Source: Flaveria trinervia
Lineage: Eukaryota > Streptophyta > Magnoliopsida > Asterales > Asteraceae
Length of the DNA: 64,000 bases
Reading direction: 5' to 3'
Assembly (NCBI GenBank): GCA_025506515.1
Contig: CM046458.1
Location: forward strand, 43,922,574-43,986,573
Below are positions 45,157 through 56,048 of the stretch, piece by piece; the stretch's first letter is position 1, and every line of letters begins with the position of its first letter. The notes below the pieces were generated by a model. It had not been told where the DNA came from. It did not search any database and saw nothing but the letters and a program-made list of their open reading frames with translations. A program made the position numbers and the translations under genes.

Positions 45157-48100
45157 ATGGCGACCATGAAACAAACCCCGACACAACTGTGTTGCCTACC
45201 TTTCGAAATCGGCTTTCTGGAACAAGTTCAACAATGCCATTGATCTTATGGTGGATTCCCAATACGAACAGCCTTTCTTCTGAATCCTACCATATACCCT
45301 GATTCCTTAACCCAGTTTGGACCATCGTCTTTGTAAACTGGTGAGAATGATAGCCAACTCACTCTCCAGTCCTTGGTGAACCAGAAACAGGTGCTCATCA
45401 CCCCCGACATCATTCGCAAAACCCTAAATTTGCATGATGGCACCTATGTTAAAGAATACCCGAAAGGCACCACTGATATGTCTTTCATCAATAACGGGTA
45501 TGAAGGCGACTTAAGTGCTACAACCATACTTAAAAAGCACTTCCATGATGCTGAACGACTTATATTTCGTATGGTGAATGTCTGCCTTGCATCAAAGACA
45601 TCTTCTTGGGATCAGATGTCTTCCCGATGGAAACAGGTATTGTACTCTATCTTTGAACGCCAAAATCTAAATTTTTCTGAGATAGTGTTCATGGAACTAA
45701 AGGATCTGGCTCAGAAACCTGTGGGAAATAGATGGCTACTTTATCCCAGGATTCTGATGGCCATAATTTTGAATCAATTAAAATCTGATGGCCTTGTTGG
45801 TCTTGGAGTCCCTGCTCCAGCTGTTTTAGCTGAGGTATACTCCAGACATAACTCAGACCCTACTCTAAAAGGGGCTGCCCGGATGCTAAAACCCAAGCAG
45901 AGGGAACTCACAGCCTCCACTTCCAGATCCAAAGTCCCCACCAAACCCAAATCCAAAATGCCCAAAAAGGCTACTCAGGGAGATGAGTCCCCTGAGGATG
46001 CCCCTGTACCACAAACACAGGAAATACATACTGGTTCTAACCCCCCAGTTATGTCCAAGACTCAACCTGCTGAAGCCGCACATGTATCCTCTCAACAGGA
46101 TCCTGTTGCAACCACAATTGGGGAACCCACATTTCTGGAACCTATCTCAATTGAGAGGGTTACCATTGAAGAGCACCTCTCACCCCGGGTGCAATCTGCT
46201 TCGGACCAATCTCCACTTGCAACTGCCCCTCAAAGCCCAACACTGATAGTTGCTAAAGTGCTGAGTGAGTTGCATTCCTCACCCCCTCCCAGAAACCACT
46301 TACCACTGGGAATACCTCAACCATTGAAGGGGAGGACCCAAATGCTTCTGATAACCCACAGCACAGGGGTTACAATGTTCAATCTCCAAGTGTAGAAACG
46401 GAGGTTAGAACATCTGGTAAGGCTGCCACTTCTACTGATTCAGCAAATGATCAGGATGAAGTTGGTAACATCCATAAGACCTTACCAGAGGCAACTGCCA
46501 ATGAAGGACACAGTCTTGAGGCGGGAAGTCCCCAATACCAAGAACAAGGGGCACATGCTTCTACTGATCTACACTCAGAGCATGTACATCCTGATTCAAT
46601 GAGGAGGTCAGGTGATTCAGCACATACTGATGATGACCTGGGATTTTTCTATGATGTATTAGCCCATAATACCATCCTAGAGACTGAGGTGAGCAGACTC
46701 AAAGAGCTGCTAGCCAAAATGTCTCAGGATCAAAGTCCATCTACCCCAAAAACGCCATAGATGGCACCTTCAATTGAAGGTTCACCAAACACTTAGCCTA
46801 CACACTTAACTGAGCCACCAGCCACTACTTTTGGCACCACCTCTCAGGGACAGAACCCCTCTAAGCAGATGGTTGTTATCTTTCAAAACTCCTTACCTCT
46901 TATCACTCCCATCATCCTGACATAGTGCATAAAGCCATTGATGAGAGGATCTCCTCAAATCTACAAACCCTCATTGATGATGTTGTTCACAAATCTCTTT
47001 CTGCCTTTCAAGCCCCTGATCCCAATGCAACCAAAAAGGGGGAGACTTCCAAGTCTAAGGCAGTGAAAGAAAAGAAAAGAAAAAGAGTTGATGATAAGAA
47101 AGAACCTGCAAAAGAGAAGGAGGTGGAGAAAGAACTGATCTCAGAACAGCTGATCACAGATAAAGAGAACGAAGATCAGATGAACACATATAAAAGAAAG
47201 AAAAGTGCTGAGTCAAAAGCTGATGAAGATAAATCCTTAGAAGATCTTGTCAAAGATGCTGATGAAGCTCACAGAAGATCCATGGATAAAATTATAGATG
47301 AGCTCTTTCAACAAGGTCATGACACAGCCACACTAGACACTGAGATCAGAAGGGAAAGATTGGAGATAATGATCTGATTCATTGCCAAATACCTTGGAAG
47401 ATCATTGATAGAGATAAACGCCTCGTCCAGAGACAGTATCTTGGAGATAACCAAGAAAATCTGCTCTACTGGAGGCTATAATAAAGGGTTGATCATCAAA
47501 GCACTGGATGAAGCAGGTGCAGGGAAGAGAACTGAAATGGCAAAGCTCTCCAAAGCCAAACTCACCACCAAAATGTTAAGTCAGTCTTCTCACACTCCCA
47601 CTCAAACACAACCCTTATCTCTAAAATCTCCCAAATCTATCCCTAAACCAAAGCCACCCACAACTCAACCCACAAAACCAATTCCTTTACCCCAAAAACT
47701 ACGTCAAACCTTACCCAGTGATACACCCAGAAGGAGGAGAAGGGTGTTGAGGATAGAAGAAGATGAAGAAGAGGATGATGATGAAGATTGTCTGCCAATC
47801 TCTGCTGTTCTAACCTTAAAACACCTGAGCACAGAAGTCAACAAGTGATTACACCTGACTTGAAAATGCAGATGGTGAAGGTAAAGATTGAAGAAGCAAA
47901 ACAGCAGAAGCAGCATGATGAGCAGTTTCTCAAGATGGTTGACAAGGAGTTCCCTCAGTCCTCATCCATTCAAGAAATGAAGAAACAGGCTCTGAGGCTG
48001 TACACTCTTAGACATACTTTTCCACATCAAAGAGAAAGAGTGCGGATCTGGCCAGACCCCAGGGTAAGTTCTAGAATTCATAAGAAGAATATACCAAGTA

Positions 48101-48509
48101 GATATCATGGCCAAGTGAAGAAGACCTTGAATGCTGCAATTACATTGGCCATGGTAGTCTCACCCTGGGAAATCATTGAAGAATTCAAGAAAGCTCACAA
48201 CTCCAAGACAACCCCTCAATCTATTCTTGAGAACAAAATGATCAAGAAGGGTTGTTATACAAAAGACTTGAAGATCTTCAGAAGAGTGAACTCCAGTTGT
48301 TGCTTGAAGGCTCTCACCCTGATGAATTTGCTTACCGAGAGATAACAACTGTGGAGTTGAAAAATGGAAGGACAGTGAGATACCTGTCTGAGTATTATGG
48401 CCCAGAGTTCTTCTTCGAGGGAGAAGCAGAAGAACTCACCAAGGAGGAACAAGTTGTTCTCCTTGAGGCCTATGCTAGTGAGTCTTATAGACTTATTAAT
48501 GGGAATTAG
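45157..48509 (+). pseudogene. Extra downstream gene of element D
   Basis: The full-length form of the extra protein of this family, about 1,100 codons, function unknown. It starts MATMKQTP at 45157. The first 70 codons are frameshifted, and 45373-46395 is open. The N-terminal domain (VLITPDIIRKTLNLHDGTYVK, NGYEGDL, SSWDQMSSRWKQVLYSIFERQ, LYPRILMAIILNQL) parallels the C and G proteins. A Pro/Ser/Thr-rich linker follows, then LGFFYDVLAHNTILETEVSRL near 46640 and a Lys/Glu-rich segment (47045-47240). Next come SRDSILEITKKICSTGGYNKG near 47425, an acidic patch near 47760 and a conserved C-terminal domain (ALRLYTLRHTF, RIWPDPRV, SPWEIIEEFKKAHN, LSEYYGPEFFFEGEAEEL). It stops at 48507-48509. Confidence 0.8.
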
Positions 48510-48715
48510 GTTTCATGGTTGGGACAAGACTCTGTGTCCAGTTTCCCCAAGACAGAGTTCCCTTCCATACTTAGCCAATCAAAAGATTAGAAACCTTTTC
48601 CCGGCCTGTGCTTAACTGATTACCTCTGAAGCTGATCAAGAGGGTGTTTCTGTCAAGAATAAGTGGGATCATCAATAAGTTTAGAGGTTTTGGATGCATT
48701 GGTTCAGGGGGAGTT
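48510..48715 (+). other. 3' non-coding region and polypurine tract of D
   Basis: About 200 bp without a gene, ending CAGGGGGAGTT (48705-48715) against the 3' LTR. Confidence 0.88.
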
Positions 48716-49437
48716 TGTTGGACCAAAAGAACCAATGAGCCTGATCAGAAAAACCTCCAAGTCCCACAGACATTACAACTGCTGAAGAAGATCTCAACAG
48801 CTAAAGACATCAGCTGATTACAAGGTCTGAAGACAAAGTCTGCAAGTAAAGTACTGAAGACAAAGTCTGAAAGTAAAGTACTAAAGACAAAGTCTGAAGC
48901 TATCAGCTGAAGACAAAGTCTGAAAGTAAAAAATCTGAAGAACAAAGACTGAAGACAAAGACTGAAGACCAAAGTGATCTGTAGTTGTCACAACAGCTGA
49001 AGTTATTAACTTAGTAGTTGTGATGAGTTCCTTTCAGTACTTGTAATTTACTTTTCAGTAGTTATAGTTTAGTAGTTGTAGTTTAGTAGTTTTATGTTTT
49101 TGTACTTAGCATTCTCTGAGATGTAATCAGTAGTTGAGAACATTCTAGGTAGTTGCGTAGTTTTAGTAGTTTGAATAATTTTGTAAGATGTCACTATCAA
49201 GTGACATTAGCAGACGTCACATTTCCTATATAAGGAATGTTGACCTAGTTGTAACGTGTGACATTGAGCCACCACGAAAGCATATGAGTGAAATATTTCT
49301 TTTGCAGAATTCTCTCTTCTATAACCGTTTACTGTTACATTGAATATCAATTGTGTTCTTGTGAATTGTTTAATTCATTGTTCGAATTCCACTGCAATAC
49401 TCTCTAATTAATCAAACTTAGATCACTGATCCTAACA
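48716..49437 (+). repeat. 3' LTR of element D
   Basis: 722 bp, TGTTGGACCAAAAGAACC to GATCCTAACA. It has one extra stretch of AAAGTCTGAAG-type units relative to the 5' LTR. Confidence 0.93.
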
Positions 49438-49442
49438 AGTCA
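49438..49442. repeat. Right target-site duplication of element D (AGTCA)
   Basis: Repeats 37446-37450. Element G resumes inside its palindrome array. Confidence 0.92.
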
Positions 49443-49625
49443 GTCGACCGACTGAGACTCAGTCGGTTAACTGAGGGTGCGAATGAAAGGGCACGAATGA
49501 GTCAGTCGACCGACTGAGACTCAGTCGGCCAACTGAATGCGACTGACTGGGCCAATCGCACGACTGAGCCTCAGTCGCCCGAATGAACCGAGCGAATGAG
49601 GCCAGTTGGCCGATTGAACTCAGCT
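49438..49625 (+). repeat. G-family palindrome array upstream of extra gene copy 1
   Basis: Dense copies of CAGTCGACCGACTGA, CAGTCGGCCAACTGA and CGCACGACTGAG. Arms CAGTCG and CGACTG pair with each other. The array ends just before the TATA-like sequence at 49630. Confidence 0.85.
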
Positions 49626-49629
49626 TCAG

Positions 49630-49776
49630 TATTTAAAGGGTCATAGTCGATCGCATTCCACTCATCACCCTCAATCGCTCCTAAATCACACCAAGTACCG
49701 TTAGTCTGCCAAAATTCCTCTAGACCTTGTTTTTACATCTTTATTGATCTTCTGACGTGGGTTAACGGTTATACAG
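49630..49776 (+). promoter_or_regulatory. Candidate promoter and first exon of G extra gene copy 1
   Basis: TATTTAAAG at 49630-49638 aligns with TATAAAAGG at 55385 in copy 2. The presumed transcript start is about 30 bp downstream in CATTCCACTCATCACCC. The stretch is non-coding up to ATACAG|GTATAT at 49776/49777, a candidate 5' splice site. Confidence 0.55.
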
Positions 49777-50315
49777 GTATATTGCAGTGAAATCTTACCG
49801 AAATCAGAAGACATTGAACCCAAATTTGTGATATTCGAGTGAAACAAGAACCGGACTGTAAATGACCAAATAACCAACATAAACTAAGCAAAATGTTAAA
49901 TTAAGTTTAATAGGTTATTAATGACAAGATGGCGAGTCTAATGGACCATTAAACCATGTTAAATTACTTGATTTGATCAAGATTCAAACCACAGGCGACT
50001 GAACAGTGGGACAAGAGACTGGGCGTCCGGAGGAACTCCAATCGCACGATTGAATCTTGCGATTGGGTCAATCGGCCGAATGCACCATGCGAATGAACTC
50101 AGTCGGCCGACTGAACCAATCGCAGGCTCAGCCAATAGATTGAACTCAGTCGCATGTCTCATTCACCCGAATGAGCTCAGTCGCATGAAAGGACAACCGA
50201 ATGACTTCAGTCGCATGATTCATTCGCACGAATGAATCCGATTGAATTTAAACTATACACCTTGAACTAAATTTTGATGTATGAATTTCTAACGGTTCTG
50301 TGTCTTGTGTTTCAG
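49777..50315 (+). other. Probable intron before the ATG, copy 1
   Basis: Starts GTATAT and ends CTTGTGTTTCAG at 50304-50315, four bases before the ATG at 50320. Copy 2 has a matching arrangement (55533-56048). A block of the G palindrome lies inside (about 50030-50240). The proposed splice is inferred from sequence only. Confidence 0.55.
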
Positions 50316-50319
50316 GTCA

Positions 50320-53300
50320 ATGGCTGATAGATGGTCCATCAATCCAAAGCACAATATATGTGCTCATTTGGACCATACGACTCGGAATGGGGCCGAGTTT
50401 ATAGAGATTATTGCGTTCCTTCGACCTTCTCGGATACATAAAGCCATATCCACACCATGTACTCCTTACAGGTTGTTACATCAGCTTTCTGGAAGAATGC
50501 CTCCGTAGATCGTTCACGTGAGCCTTACAGCATACGGAGCTCCATTCATGGTCATGATATTGAGATTACAACAACTGACATCCAGAGAGTACTTGATTTT
50601 GGGAACGATACTGATCACCCCACCAGACTATATCCATTTACAGTCAGAGGTTGCTTTCTCAGGATCAAGTACGCTGGGGACATCAACTCAGGTGTGCTCA
50701 ACAAGAGCAACGTGTGTCCCTAGTATAAGTACTTGGCGCATGTGATCCTGAAGTGTATTGTTTCTCGGAGGGGTGGGTTTGATGACCTGTCAGACTAGAT
50801 TCAGAATGCCTATGTGGCACTGGTGCTGAACCACCCCTTCAGCTTCTCGAGCATGATCTTCTCATATCTGGTGGAGAATCTGGAGGCCAAGGGGAAGGAG
50901 GGTTTTTGTATGTACCCCAGATTTCTGCAGTTGATCTTCAACGAGAAGCTGCCATTACTTCCCAAGGAGAGCCATGATGCGGTTGCCTTAGAGATTATGG
51001 ATGACACGACTTTGGGTCGCATGAGAGTGTATCGGGGCAAGCAGGTAAAGCCCCAGGTAAAGAGGTTGATCGGCCATCTGGCAAATGAAAGATATTGGCG
51101 CCAGGTAGACGCAAGTGGCGTCAAGATGACAGCGATTCACACGATGAGAGGCTATCGCTCCCAAAGCATGATTCAGACGATGATGATAGTGGGGATGCTG
51201 GGGATGATATGCCTATTCCACCGAGGGGCACAACTTCAGATGTTATACCCCCAGTATCTGCCCCAACAGGCGACATAGCTAAGTCAGCGGGTTTCCACCA
51301 GGACTTCAAACCTGGTGAGGAGGAAGAAGAGTCGGATGAGGAGCCTTTGACAAGGACTGTGGGAAGCAAGGTTGTTCCCACAGAGTATGGACTCCGGGCG
51401 GTTGGTGAACGCCCCAGGGATTCGGGAGAGATTACTACAGATCCTAGCTGGGCCCCTGAGTCAACTAGCCATGTTTAAGGGGGAGCATCCACCTCGACTG
51501 GATTGAGGAAGAAAAGGATGGCTAAGCCCCACGGCTAGAAGAGGAAGAAGAGAAGACTCACCTTTGTCACCACCACAGCCACTACATCTACCACCACCAC
51601 TACCACTTCTACAGCCACACCATCCACAACCACAACCACCACAGCTACCACTACCATCACCACACCTCCCACCACTATACATATTCCAACCACCACCATA
51701 TCTTTCACTCCTACATCACCTCCACTATTTCACAGACCCAACCCCATCTTCACCACAGCCACTACCACCACCACTAGCCACCAAGCAGGACCCTCATCTC
51801 ATCCCGCACATATATATGGATCTCCTATACCTCCATTTGGAGTAGAGGAACAACTTTCTGCGTTTATTAGTTGCTAATAAAGAGAAGACGGTGCAGATCC
51901 GTCATCTGACAAATCTTACTGCAGCGCAGTCTCAGCAGATCTTGGAGCAGGCTCGGTTGATAGATGAGCAGGCCCAACAAATGGCTGCTCAAAGCCACGA
52001 GATCGCCCAACTCCAAGAGCAGAGTGTCACATCTACTAATGGGATTGAGGAGTTAGAGGAGGCTAAGAAGACCATCATGCTAAAGCTTAAGGGATCTAAA
52101 GAGGAGCCACTAAAGATTAAAAAGGGAGACGAAGATGATGAGGATGATGATGAGGATGATGATGATGAGACTGAGGATGATGAAGGGATTGAGGACGAGA
52201 GGACAGAGGAGAGGAATGAGGATGATGATGATGAAGGAGGAGATGCAGCTGCATCTGCCTCGGCTCAAGGTCAAGATATAAGATCAAAAAGAAATCAAGA
52301 CCAACGAGCTTCCTCTTCTGCCTCACCTACTACCGATCCAGCGATTCAAGATAAAAGTAATGATTAGATGATCATGTATTTGATAGCTTTTGTACTTGAA
52401 TCATGTATTAGACTTATGTATTTGATGTTTATATAAGATTAATGTATTTCTGTCTTGATTATTAACTAATGTTGCTGTGTTGAATGTTTTAAATCAAGCA
52501 GATCCTGATTTCCAAATAGATGAATACGATATTGCTCCCCTCCAACAGGTCAAGACTAAACTGACATTGATTCTTGATCTGCAGGGTATTGTCAGGAGAT
52601 CGGTTATGTATACTCCTGAGGAAGGAGAAATCATTCATAATCTTACTGACGAGCAATTAGCTGAGATCTTCAAGTTAAATCCCGATGAGATTGTGAAGGA
52701 TGCTCCAACGTGCGACTCGACAAGTGACGAAGAGCTCAACGACATTGATTAAATAAAGATAGAAAATGTCACTGCAGAGCACCACCCTCAGTATGCTGAC
52801 AATAAGGGAAATATGGTCTCCAATCTGGGTGAATCCCTTGTCAGTGATACGTTTGAGGTGTTAGACAAAATGGAGCAGGAGTCAGAGAAGACAGAGGGAA
52901 CGGCACAAGCCTCAAATGATGATGTTGATATCCGAAAGGCTGAGTGGGCTGCCTGTTTTGAAGAAGTTAGAGCCCAACGCGCTGCACCTAAACAGGACGC
53001 CTACACCAAACTCTACAGAGTCAAGAAACATCATAATGTGTCAGGCAGGATTATAGCATGGGCATATTTTGAGGACCTTAACGTCTATGCAGTTAAGAGG
53101 GAGAAGGGCATAGAGTACCTTAGATTTCCACATGATCTAAAGACTCTACCAGGTTTTGAGTTCAACCAGCTGGCCAAACTGAAGCTGTTGTATGCTGACC
53201 CGAGAAAGATGTCAGGCTGGTTTGACGCTGCCCTAAGAAAGGAGTACCACACCAGGTGGGTTAACTTCAGACCCCAACAGCCTACAAGGTACATCAGAAG

Positions 53301-53715
53301 GTCTGAAGTTGATGCCATTACTGGAAAGCCAAAGATAGTGTTGAAGTGGAGTCCTCCGCGGACGATGTCAAGAATCCCACTCGGGGAAATGTCACAGAAC
53401 TTCACTCCACACTTTAAGTGGTGCTACTACGATTGGAGGACAGGAAAAGCGGTCATAGTCCTAAACAAAGAGGGCCAAATGGATACTATCAGGGTATTTG
53501 ACCCAATGTGGCTTACCAACTTGTCAGCTAATGATGTCTACACTCTATACAAGTGGCCACTGTTCTATGATACGCAGGATATAGTACAAGCCCTCCAGTT
53601 TCAGAATGTCATAAGACTCTGTTTTGCATTTGAGATTCATGCAGGAGTCACAAAAGAGGATAAGTACAAGAAGTATGAGGAGGTAATGAAGAAAAAATAC
53701 ATTAGAGAGATCTAG
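50320..53715 (+). pseudogene. Extra gene of element G, copy 1, with a conserved coding intron
   Basis: Unknown-function protein of roughly 1,080 codons. N-terminal domain: KHNICAHLDHTTRNGAEF near 50347, AFWKNASVDRSREPYSIRSS, RGCFLRIKYAGDINSGVLNK, LVLNHPFSFSSMIFSYLVEN; this is the 'putative plant transposon protein' type. An Asp/Glu-rich stretch lies at 51160-51350 and a Thr/Pro-rich low-complexity linker at 51560-51790. A Gln-rich coiled coil covers 51891-52010 and a very acidic tract 52120-52250. The intron 52357-52501 follows. A conserved C-terminal domain runs from 52502 to TAG at 53713, of which 52813-53715 is open without a break. One missing base near 50475 shifts the frame, TAG replaces CAG near 50798, and another TAG is at 50721. 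A TAA at 52750-52752 separates two open parts of the last exon. Confidence 0.78.
52357..52501 (+). other. Conserved coding intron of G extra gene, copy 1
   Basis: GATAAAA|GTAATG at the 5' side and TTTTAAATCAAGCAG| at the 3' side, with ATTAACTAAT as a candidate branch point. It is 145 bases, AT-rich and stop-containing. Removing it joins the upstream phase-1 codon to the downstream frame without a shift. Copy 2 has the same boundaries (58040-58188, 149 bases) with a different length. Confidence 0.82.
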
Positions 53716-53716
53716 G

Positions 53717-53730
53717 TCCAAGGGGGAGTT
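53717..53730 (+). other. Polypurine tract of element G, copy 1
   Basis: TCCAAGGGGGAGTT directly before the LTR start at 53731, one base after the stop codon of the extra gene. Confidence 0.9.
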
Positions 53731-54461
53731 TGTTGATACATGTATGTCCCTAGATCATGATATGAATGTAATAGATCTTGTTTGTCTGATTCTGATGTAA
53801 TGTTTGGAATGACTAATGAAATGATATTGGTTGTTTGTTATTTATAATGTTTAATATTTCATTAATGAGTCGATGTTGAATTGGTTAATTAGGTTTGTGT
53901 TGTTTGAATTGTTACACATAATGTTATATTACTAATACATTCAAACTTAACAAAATGAAGTTCTCATGCGAATGGCCCATGCGAATGGACCATACGCATG
54001 AATAACTTCATACGAATGACTCAGTCGCACGACTGAACCAGGAGACTGGATCAGTCGTATGATTGTAACATAGGATTGGCTCAGTCGCACGACTGAACAC
54101 TCAGTCGTGCGGATGAATCAATCGCATGGTTCAATCACACGACTAAACCATACTAATGGTTCAGTCGCACCAATGAACAATACTACCTATAAATACACCC
54201 CATTTCGTGGAAAAATGAGAGCATTCATTCTATTTCGATTCCAGACATACCCTAGCCGTCCAGAAGCCTCCAAGTTGATACTCCAAGTTCATAGAACGCT
54301 GTAGATCTATTCCTAATCGATTCTTAACGTTTGATTCAATACTTTATTGATTCTACGTGCGTTCTCACTGATTGGATCACCAATCAAATAGGATTCCGCA
54401 CTATTTGGTTTGGTTTACACGTTAATCATTCGATATTTCGTTCAAATACCAGGTCCTGACA
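53731..54461 (+). repeat. LTR of the G family (middle LTR)
   Basis: TGTTGATACATG to GGTCCTGACA, about 731 bp. The G palindrome is dense at 53960-54180, with the exact 14-mer CAGTCGCACGACTG at 54022-54035 and 54082-54095. It is followed by CCTATAAATAC (TATA 54188-54195). No PBS follows. The next bases, CTGACAATCATAGTGG, match internal spacer sequence seen at about 36720. Confidence 0.87.
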
Positions 54462-55384
54462 CTGACAATCATAGTGGCTGCAACTCTTGAAAGTCAACAC
54501 CACTATGTGCATCTTGTGGCACTAGTATGATTTCCTAGACTTGCTAATGACTCTCGATGAAAACAAGAATCTAGCATCAAAAGGTGTTGGTAACATGTCC
54601 CGAATGATTTGATTTACTTGTATGATTCCATAATGAATCGTTCCACTTATGGTCAAAATAACTTGAAGCTGCCTCTTCGAGAAATAAATCTGTTAGATAT
54701 CTATCTTAGGATTTCCACCTCACACAAAAAATATAAAAATGTGTTTTAATTTTGCCTTTTAGTTCTAGTTGTTTCTTTTGTTTAATTTTGTCAGTTTAGT
54801 TGTTAAACGTCGGACTATGCATTGGAATTATGTCTGGAATTTAATCACTAAAATGGTCACGTTTGAGGTGACCAACGGGTTTTCTAATGTTAAAAGGATC
54901 ACGTCTGAGGTGATCAAAAGTTCTCAAAGTTAAAATGGTCATGTTTGTGATGATCGAATGCTCAAAATGGTTTATCAATAGTTAAAAGGGTTACGTGTCA
55001 AATGGTCATAAAGTCAAAATCATAAGTATGAGGCCATTCGCACAACTGGACCATGAGTATGGACCAGCTGTACGATTGGACCATCCGTATGAACCCATTC
55101 GCATGACTGGACCATGAGTATGGACTAGCCGTACGATTGGACCATACGTATTAGCCCAATTGCACGACTAAACCACACGCATGGCTCAAACGTGCGATTA
55201 GACCATCAGCATGATTAACTCACACGATTGGTTCACAAAATGAACCAACCGCATGAATGGAGGTGACCGAATGACACAGTCGCACGAATGAAGGTGACTG
55301 ACTATGCCAGTCGCATGATTGGTCCTCAGTCGCACGAATCAAGTATGCGACTAGGCTTAGTCGCACGACTGAAGGAAACCCTAG
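54462..55384 (+). other. Spacer of G copy 2 with hairpins and palindrome array
   Basis: Homologous to about 36692-37450 plus 49438-49625. Three hairpin units lie at 54855-54873, 54897-54915 and 54937-54955. Degenerate CGCACGACTG units run from about 55025 to 55370. No ORF. Confidence 0.75.
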
Positions 55385-55532
55385 TATAAAAGGAGGGGGA
55401 GTCGGTCGCAGTCGTTCATCACTCCCAAATCGCCCCCAAATCGCACGACTCTACCATTACTCTGCTCGATTTTCATTTGACCATTCTAGACTACTGATTG
55501 TTGTGTACTGACGATTACCAGTGATTATACAC
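55385..55532 (+). promoter_or_regulatory. Candidate promoter and first exon of G extra gene copy 2
   Basis: TATAAAAGG at 55385-55393, then a leader (GTTCATCACTCCCAAATCGC) aligned with copy 1, up to ATACAC|GTAATG at 55532/55533. Confidence 0.6.
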
Positions 55533-56048
55533 GTAATGCGCGATGTAATCCACTCAAATGTCCATCAATTTGTGCCTGAATGATCGAATTTAAGCCCTAA
55601 ATAGAATCGAGATTTAGCTTGCCTAAGAAACCAATAAAACTAAGTACATTGTTTAATTAAAGGTAATTAGGTGTTATATTGGTCATTTGTGAGACTAATG
55701 AGCCAAACCACAAAGTCCAACATTAAGTTTTGCTGAAAATTTGAATTTGAATTGAACAAACAGTCTGTCATGCGAATGGACACCCTGATGAACTTCAATC
55801 GCACGACTGAGCTGGGCGAATGGCTCAATCGCACGACTGTACCATGCGTATCAGTTCAGTCTGGTGTACCGCATAGGATAGCATACGACTGATCCCAGTC
55901 GCATGCTCAGTCGTACGTAAGAGCTCAATCGCATGACTAATCTCAGTCGCACAGTTCATTCGCATGACTGAACATAAAACTTCAAGTTCAAATGAATCAA
56001 ATTGTTACTCATTGACACACACTAACATTTATTTGCATTGTGTAACAG
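55533..56048 (+). other. Probable intron before the ATG, copy 2
   Basis: Starts GTAATG and ends TTGCATTGTGTAACAG directly before the ATG at 56049. It contains a palindrome block (about 55790-55975). Its position matches the intron proposed for copy 1. Confidence 0.55.

Larger units (their letters stand above)
37451..49437 (+). mobile_element. Copia element D, nested in G
   Basis: A 12-kb complete insertion with TSD AGTCA and LTRs of 683 and 722 bp. It has gag, PR-IN-RT-RNaseH, the palindrome-rich spacer, an extra gene with a TATA box, PPT and LTR. It is a sister subfamily of A and B (same LTR ends, shorter LTR, PBS and gag start shared) and the same subfamily as F. It is the only member of the A/B/D group here that keeps the 5' end and promoter of the extra gene. 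Confidence 0.94.

Noticed and set aside
51461..51682. Gly/Cys-rich minus-strand ORF
   Set aside because: Shadow of the plus-strand Thr/Pro-rich ACC repeat of the G extra gene.
51560..51790. Thr/Pro-rich stretch as a secreted mucin-like or envelope protein
   Set aside because: No signal peptide or membrane segment is visible around it, and it is a low-complexity codon repeat between two other parts of one larger protein.
52117..52326. His/Pro-rich minus-strand ORF, and Ser-rich ones at 57682-57971
   Set aside because: Shadows of the GAT/GAG repeats that encode the acidic tract on the plus strand.
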